Positions 57,766 through 64,000 of a DNA stretch of 64,000 nt are shown here, one piece after another. Each line of letters opens with the position of its first letter. Within the stretch, counting starts at the first letter, position 1. Source of the DNA: Quillaja saponaria (lineage: Eukaryota; Streptophyta; Magnoliopsida; Fabales; Quillajaceae); NCBI GenBank assembly GCA_029379385.1, contig CM055618.1, positions 6,892,134-6,956,133 on the forward strand, read 5' to 3'. A program made the position numbers and the translations under genes. The notes beneath the pieces are model-generated. The model did not search any database and was not told the DNA's origin. It saw only the letters and a program-made list of their open reading frames with translations.

Positions 57766-58215
57766 ATGAAATATTTAATATTGTCATGCTTGATTTTTCT
57801 TTTACAAAATCATGTTTTTGTCAATGGAGATCAAGGCTTAATCAACGCTGTGTGTTCAAAAACACAAGAACTGGAAGCATGTCATCTTTGTTTCGATTCG
57901 AATCCTCAAAGCAAACAAGAAGATCTCCAAGGACTTGCTGGAATAGCAATCCATTGTACTACAGATGAATATCAAATTGTGAATGGATTGTTTGAGGATT
58001 GTGCAGCCCATAATCCAAATGAGAAGATTAAAGAAGCATGTGGAAAATGTGTTACAATATATATTAGTGTAAATTTTTTTTTATCAGAAGCACTTGTTAG
58101 CTGGCAAAAAAAACTATATGGAGAATCTGAATATCAAGTAGATTCTGCACATCGAGTTCATGACTTGTGTTTATTAAAATTACATGGTCCACAAACTTCC
58201 TCCAGATTTTACTGA
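57766..58215 (+). CDS. Invertase/pectin methylesterase inhibitor-like secreted protein
   Basis: 149 residues, single exon. Residues 1-21 form a signal peptide (hydrophobic YLILSCLIFLLQ, small residues before the cut). The mature part has the family start LINAVCSKTQELEAC with the C-x8-C pair (Cys30, Cys39), then NPQSKQEDLQGLAGIAIHC, an ACGKCVTIY segment (Cys95, matching the family's C-x-x-x-Y) and Cys135, giving the four cysteines that form two disulfides in PMEI/invertase inhibitors. Extra Cys residues (42, 64, 79, 92) are unusual. Family members continue about 30-40 residues after the fourth Cys with a last helix; this one ends after 14, so its C-terminus is short. Would act in the apoplast or vacuole; target enzyme not predictable. 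Intact ORF with a TATA box, so plausibly expressed. Confidence 0.8.
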   Translation: MKYLILSCLIFLLQNHVFVNGDQGLINAVCSKTQELEACHLCFDSNPQSKQEDLQGLAGIAIHCTTDEYQIVNGLFEDCAAHNPNEKIKEACGKCVTIYISVNFFLSEALVSWQKKLYGESEYQVDSAHRVHDLCLLKLHGPQTSSRFY

Positions 58216-58706
58216 TGTAATAATTAAGTTTGGAAAGTATACCATTTTTACAGAAGAGGTACTCCAACAATTGGTGTGAAGTCACCTACTAGCTCATGTA
58301 CTTTATTTGGATGTTGGAAATTTGAATAATGAATTCTCAATTTGAATATGAATATGAATATCTTATGTTTTTCTTTCTTTTTTCTTTTTTTCTTTTTAAA
58401 CAAAAATTACTTCGAGTTTTATTAAGTGTTCTTAGAACATTTATTATGATGTTACCTTTAATTAAAAAAATTTATCATTTAATACAGTATATGGTCATGC
58501 TTTTATTGACATGCAATAATTAATTGATTATTTTTAGAATATTTTAAATGAAAACTACTCCATATTTTTATATTTATTTTAGTAATTAATAACAATAACT
58601 TTTTACACTGTTATGTTTTCAGTTATTTTGAGGTGTAAATGGTCATTGTCTTTAGTAGTTACAACCATTATTGTTGTTTTTAGAGGTTTTTAAGAGTTTT
58701 TTTAAC
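58216..58706. other. 3' flank of the inhibitor-like gene
   Basis: AT-rich, no gene. Contains GTGTTCTTAGAACATTTATTATGATG at about 58425, a third relative of the MITE-like ends found on both sides of the gene. Confidence 0.45.
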
Positions 58707-58874
58707 GGGTGTCCTAAGAGCATTTATTAAACTATAATAAATATGATTTTTGAAACTTGAAAATTTTCAGAATAGTAATTTATGTATTAAATATCACTGA
58801 AATTATGATTAACTACTATAATAAATGATACAAACTTTCTATTTATATAATCTTAACAAATGCCCTTAGGGCAC
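58707..58874. mobile_element. MITE right of the inhibitor gene
   Basis: Left end GTGTCCTAAGAGCATTTATTAA split over 58709-58730; inverted right end GTGCCCTAAGGGCATTTGTTAA. These 22-bp ends agree at about 18 positions. About 168 bp, AT-rich, non-coding. Confidence 0.65.
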
Positions 58875-59251
58875 TAGATAAAATCTTTCTTTTTTTTTAG
58901 TAAGAGTTTGGAGATCACTAGTTAAGGTGATAGATATAAAAATGTGTATAATTTATTGTAGTGGTTGACATTAATTTCAATATTGTGTAATAAATTATTT
59001 ATTATTTTTTAAATATTTTAAAATTTGAAAATTATAATTATTGCAACTTATCATGTGTAATTAGAACATTGCATTACAAAAATTCCTATGTTTATTCTCA
59101 TTCAATAAATAAGTTAACATGCAATAAATATGTTTTTAATCATTATTTTCTTTTATTAATTAGTATTGATATTTAGGTAATCAAATAATGAGGCTTCCAT
59201 AATATAGAATATATATACATACCAAATGGAGTAAAGTTTTACATTTTAGAA
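58875..59251. other. AT-rich spacer
   Basis: No feature recognised. Confidence 0.45.
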
Positions 59252-59641
59252 TGTAACAGCTGTGTTGTTTTGATAGTGAGTTTGTCCCACATCGCTAGAA
59301 AGAAGAAAAAAATAAAATGTTTTACAATTTATTTTTATTTTGGAAGAGTTATAATTTGAAAATAAATAAATTATTTTATATTTTATTTAATTTTTGAATA
59401 AAAAAGAATTTCAGTTTAACTTGAAGAGATACACTTGTTTCAAAAGATGCAACTCTTCAGATGTTATAAATTAATGAGTCTATGGACACACAAAGACATT
59501 TGAAATATTCTTTTTTTCTTCTTTTCAGTGTTCTTTTCAAATACATAGTTCATACAGACGAGTTATGAAGAGAAATTTTGGTAGTTTTATTGTACCCTAG
59601 AAGTAATTGGCTGACAATCCCACCAGCAAACTGATTCAACA
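59252..59641 (+). repeat. Putative Copia 5' LTR
   Basis: Starts TGTAACAGCTGTG and ends GATTCAACA, with TTTGTCCCACATCGC near 59280-59294, a word common in plant Copia LTRs. It precedes gag at the expected distance. No 3' LTR is present because the element is cut at about 62318. The primer site after it is not clear. Confidence 0.5.
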
Positions 59642-59789
59642 ATGGGGGCAAATATCATTTTTAGGACAATGATTCTCTTGCCTTAAAACAAGATTTCATT
59701 ATCCATAGTCATAATTTCCCAACAATCTTAAAGTGATATATTTGATAAATTTGGGAAGTGAGTACACTTTCAAACTACTGAACTAGGAT

Positions 59790-62318
59790 TGTGCAAAGTT
59801 AGATAAGTTTGATGGGATGAATTTCTCTTGCTGGAAATGACAAAATAATGTTCCTTCTAACTGCTTTAAAGATCTCCTTCATCCTTGATCCATAATTGCT
59901 AGATCTTCCTTAGGCAACACCAGAAGACAATGCAGAGACAAAGGCATAATGCAAGAAACGTGAAGAAAACGAGTTGCTTTGCAGAGAACACGTTATGAAT
60001 TCTCTGGTCGATCGATTGAATGATTTGTTTACTTCAATGAAATCTCCAAAGAAAATCTGGAAGACTCTAGAGTATAGATACAACATAGAGAAACAAGACA
60101 CAAATAAGTTTATAACTATGAAATATTTCAAATTTTCTATGCATGATAATATTTATGTGTTAAATTAAGTGCATAAGTTACAAATTTTGGTTTCTAAACT
60201 TAAAGACTGAAAGATAGATGTTCTTGAACCATTACAAGTGGGAACAATTATTGCTAAACTCCCTCCCAGTTAGAATGGTTACATGAAGAAACTCTTCCAC
60301 ACCACTGAGGAAATTAACTTAGAACAAATCCAAAAAAACATTTGAGAATTGAGGAAGAAACCTGAAATCATGAAAAAGCACTCATTGCTCAATTTGGATG
60401 TTCTAAAGTGAATTATATGGAAGAAAATAAGTTTCAAAACCATCAAGGAGGGAATAACAAGAGGAAACATCCAATACTTACAACACAGACAATCATAGCA
60501 ACTTCAAGAAACAAAAGACAGAAACCAGGAAGTGTCATCACTGTAAAAAGACTGGACATATCAAGAAAAATGTAGATTCGAGGAGAAATTAAAGAAGGCA
60601 GGAGAAAACAACAAGGTTAACATGATTGAAAGGGATAAGTCCACTGATCTTGTTGTAAGGATTTCTTATTTACATATTAGAATGATCTCAGAACTGTATA
60701 TGATAGGGATTACCAAGTTTAATGACTGGTGGTATGATTCTGGTACAACAGTGCATATTTGTCATAACAAAGATCAGTTTAAGGACTAAGAAGATGCTGC
60801 ACATGGGCAAGATGTGTTTATGGGTAATCATAATACTGCTAAAGTATTTGGTAAAGGTAGTGTGGAACTTCAGTTTACATCCTAAAAGAAACTTCAACTT
60901 GTTAATGTTCTCCATGTTCCTGATATTAGAAAAAAATCTAGTGTATGCAACTCTATTATGTAAGAAAGGTTTCAAGTGAGTCTGATAAGTTGATACTGTC
61001 CAAGAATGGACTGTTTGTTGGGAAGAGGTACTCATGTGATGGAATGTTCAAATTAAGTATTAACTAAACACATAATGTTGCTTATGTTACTGAGTGTTCT
61101 TCTTTTTTCTTTATGGCATAATTGTTTAGCACATGTTAATTATAAGTCATTAAAATTTATAGCTAAGCAAGGATTAATTTCTTATATTCATGATGAAAAA
61201 GAAAATTGTGAAATTTGCTTTCAAACTAAGATGACCAAGAAACCTTTGCCTAAAGTAAAGAGAAACACAGATTTGTTAGAACTTGTTCATTATGATATTT
61301 ATGAATTAAATGACATTCTAACTAGAGGTGAAAATCGATACTTCATTACTTTCATTGATGATTCATCTAGATTAACTTATGTGTATTTAGTGAAAAATAA
61401 AGACAAAAATTTCAATATGTTTAAGTGTTATAAAACCTCTGTAGAGTATAAAAAAGAAAAGAAAATTAAGATATTGCATAGCAATAAAGGTGGGGAGTCT
61501 TTTCTTATTGAATTCTCTTCTTTTTGTGTAGAAAATGGTATTATTCATCAAATTAGTGCTCCACATACTCTATAGCAAAATGGCTTGGAAAAAGGAAAAA
61601 TAGGACTCTAGTTGATATGATTAATTCCATAATCTTGAAAGAAAAATTATCATTAAATTTATGGGGTAAAGCTTAGTGCATGTCATGTTCATAATAGAAT
61701 ACCTTCAAGGAAAACTAAAACATCTCCATTTGAATTATGGAAAGGCAAGAAACCCAATCTAAGTTATCTCAGAGTAAGAGGCTGTTTGGCTTTTTATAAA
61801 GTAATTGATCCAAAAAGAACAAAAAGTAGGACCAAGGGCTGTTAAAAGTGTTTTTGTAGGTTATGCAGAAAATTCTAAAACTTATAGGTTGTTAGACTTG
61901 GAATGTGATGTTATTGTAGAATCAAAAGATGTTGAATTTCTCGAAAATAAATTTCGGGATGATAATACCAATGCTTTAGAATCTACCAAAACACAAGTAA
62001 CAAACTCTAATCCTATTTCTCCTACTAGTACTAAAAGAAAGACAATTGAACTTTCTTCTAAAGTTAGAAGAAGTCAAGGCCAAGGAAGGAGACGAGTTTA
62101 AATCCTAATTTTATATTTTCTCAATCCATTGTCTTTCTAGTAGAAGGTGATAGGATCATTGTACTTAATAAAATATCTATTGTACTAAATATTAAAGATG
62201 GTCCAAAGACATTCAATGAAAATATGGCTTCAAGATATTCAACTTTTTGGAAAGAAGCAATAAATGATGAGATAGACTCTTTATTTTCAAAAAATACATA
62301 GGTATTTTTGAAAACTCT
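59790..62318 (+). pseudogene. Copia gag-pol pseudogene
   Basis: Order: gag (KLDKFDGMNFSCW at 59800; VDRLNDLFTSMKSPKKIWKT at about 60009; EYRYNIEKQDTNKFITMKYF); zinc knuckle CHHCKKTGHIKK at 60536-60570 with its last Cys lost by a frameshift; protease DSGTTVHICHN at 60735-60767; LHVPDIRKNLVYATLL (60911-60958). An open 166-codon integrase stretch at 61075..61575 has the zinc-binding HNCLAHVNYKSL, CEICFQTKMTKKPLPKV, LVHYDIYEL, FIDDSSRL and HSNKGGES. Integrase tail at 61805-62000 reads KVGPRAVKSVFVGYAENSKT, YRLLDLE and VEFLENKF. Then SLFSKNT, where RT should begin, is cut by an RTE LINE. Frameshifts and stops are numerous and some catalytic residues have changed (HSN for RSD). Confidence 0.88.
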
Positions 62319-64000
62319 GCCAGAGGTTGCTCTGCCGGTCCCAAGCCCGGATAAAGGATGAGGGTTGCGATAGGTTGACAGCCAACGTAAAACTAGTCAA
62401 ACCCTATGACGATGAATCCTACCAAATATTCGTTGGAGCGTAACCTTCTTAGCGACGCGCTGCATCGGATCTTGAGTGTAGTGAGAAATGAGCAAGGTTT
62501 GGGTCGTCACATCCTTAGTGGCGCGCCACATCGACACTCGGGTGTGGTGCAAAATAAGCAAGGGTTTTCTCATCGAGGGTGGGTGCGGGTAAAAAAGCTA
62601 GTCTAAGATAAGATTCGAATAACTACTTGGAATATAGGGACTCTTACTGGTAAATTGAGATATCTTGTAGATACTATGAGTAGACGGAGGATTAATATTG
62701 CTTGTTTGCAAGAAACTAAGTGGGTAGGAGAAAAGGCTAGAGAGATAGAGAGAATAGGATTCAAGATGTGGTATATCGGTAAGACTAGAAATAAGAATGG
62801 AGTGGCGATTATTATAGATGGAAATTTAAAGGACGAGGTTGTTGAAATCAAGAGGAAAAGTGATAGAATAATTTTAGTGAAATTGATGATAGACGAGGAG
62901 GCCTTTAATATCATTAGCGCCTATGCTCTACAAATAGGATTTGAAGAATCTACTAAAAAGGCTTTTTGGGATAATTTAGAGGAGATAGTCCAAGGAGTAC
63001 CGTTAGGTGAGAAACTGTTTATTGGTGCTGATTTGAACGGTCATGTAAGAAATACTAACGAGGGTTTTGAGAGCCTAAATGGAGGATTTGGTTATAGAGT
63101 TAGGAATAAGGGTGGAGAGTCTATTTTAGATTTTGTAGTTGAGTATGACTTGATTTTAGCTAACACGTTTTTTAAGAAATGAGAGTCGCACTTAGTCACC
63201 TTTAGTAGCGAGTCGAGTAAGAGCCAAATAGATTTTGTTTTGACTAGGAAGGTTGATAGAGAGATTTGTAAGGATTGTAAAGTTATACCCGATGAGTGTT
63301 TATTGTCTTAGCACAAACTTATGGTTGTGGATGTTGGTGTTAAGCGGCAGAAGTAAAAGCACATAAGTAATAAGTATATTAAGACTAGATGGTGGAATTT
63401 GAATGGAGAGAAGATGGCTCTTTTTAAACATAAAATGTTATAGGGTGATCCTTGGAGGGTGGAATGTGAGCCTAACATGATTTGGGATGAGATGACGAGT
63501 CGTATCAGGAATACGGCTAGTGAGGTGTTAGGAGAAAGCAGAGGACGTGGACCTCTAACTAATGAGACATGGTGGTGGAATGAATAAGTTCAACAAGCTA
63601 TTAAAGTTAAAAAAGAGTGTTATAAAATATTACACAAGTGTAGAAATGAAGATAATTATAAATGTTTTAAACAAGCTAGAAAAGATGCTAAGAAAGCGGT
63701 TAGGGAAGCCAGATGCAAGACTTGTGAAGGACTTTACCAAAAGTTAGAGACAAAGGATGGAGAGAATGATATTTATAAGATTGCCAAGCAAAGGGAAAGA
63801 CGAACTAAAGACTTAAATCGTATTAAGTGCATTAAAGATGAGGCTGATAGGATTTTAGTTAAGGAAGATGAGATTAATGAGAGATGGTGAACTTATTTCG
63901 ATACTTTATTTACTGGGGAGTCAAGGGGTGATTTTGGAGACCTTGATGACACCTTTGATGATACGAACTGCCGATTTGTTCGTCGGATTAGAGCACAGGA
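62319..64000 (+). mobile_element. RTE-type LINE, 5' part, runs off the window
   Basis: A GC-richer leader (62319-62600: GTTGCTCTGCCGGTCCCAAG, CCCGGATAAAGGATGAGGG) precedes an ORF open from 62605 to 63182. It encodes an APE-type endonuclease: TTWNIGTLTGKLRYLVDTM, CLQETKW (about 62702), NKNGVAIIIDGNLKDEVVEI, FIGADLNGHV (about 63017), GGESILDFVVEYDLILANTF. After a stop at 63180-63182 the frame continues with ESHLVTFSS, SKSQIDFVLTRK, a CKVIPDECL segment and a linker (TWWWNE, KCIKDEADRILVKEDEI) before RT, which lies beyond the window. Stops near 63310, 63354, 63441 and 63586 show inactivation. It matches plant RTE (BovB-like) LINEs rather than the L1 type of the other two LINEs here. Confidence 0.88.

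Overview
This is nuclear DNA from a flowering plant, most likely a woody eudicot. The evidence is AT-rich sequence, GT-AG introns of up to 3.5 kb, plant Copia, Gypsy, L1 and RTE retroelements, Mutator-like and MITE-like inverted repeats, and three host genes with clear plant relatives. I saw no bacterial, organellar, tRNA, rRNA or CRISPR features. The species cannot be named from the sequence alone.

Three host loci are supported. (1) TOM40, the channel of the mitochondrial outer-membrane import complex, lies on + at 19313..27584. It has 11 exons that I joined by splice sites into an uninterrupted 311-residue protein. (2) A nuclear gene for mitochondrial ribosomal protein bL20 lies on + at 51944..54180. 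It has two coding exons; the conserved N-terminal three quarters is followed by an unrelated C-terminus. (3) A small secreted invertase/pectin-methylesterase-inhibitor-like protein lies on + at 57766..58215, with a short C-terminus. Relics of two further host genes are present: a terpene synthase C-terminal fragment (about 1850..2093, minus) and one auxin response factor B3-domain exon (37894..38033, +) inside a long inverted-repeat structure.

Nearly everything else is transposable elements, layered by insertion. Region 1-15 kb holds broken Copia pieces, an LTR-like block, and an L1-type LINE split by a minus-strand Gypsy element (6536..13443) that carries gag and protease but no room for RT or integrase. 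Region 15-19 kb is AT-rich with a MITE. TOM40 fills 19-28 kb, with a Copia tail (RNase H plus LTR) antisense in its ninth intron. Region 28-30.9 kb has tandem repeats. Region 30.9-35.5 kb is a nested pair: a short minus-strand LTR element interrupted by a plus-strand TR-GAG-type Gypsy derivative. Region 35.8-41.3 kb is a long inverted repeat enclosing the ARF exon. A minus-strand L1-type LINE occupies 45.2-48.7 kb. Mutator-like inverted-repeat elements lie at 50.6-51.6 kb (just upstream of the bL20 coding exons) and 55.9-57.2 kb. A Copia pseudo-element (59.25-62.3 kb) is cut by an RTE-type LINE that runs off the window end.

The most interesting signal is in the TR-GAG LTRs at 32177..32326 and 34564..34713. 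Each holds 15 contiguous 10-bp units of the form TTCnnGAAnn, the consensus of the plant heat shock element, in unbroken register upstream of a TATA box. This suggests a heat-responsive promoter in a non-autonomous Gypsy derivative, analogous to but unrelated to the Copia element ONSEN. Coordinates of repeats and degenerate element ends are by eye; identity values were not computed.
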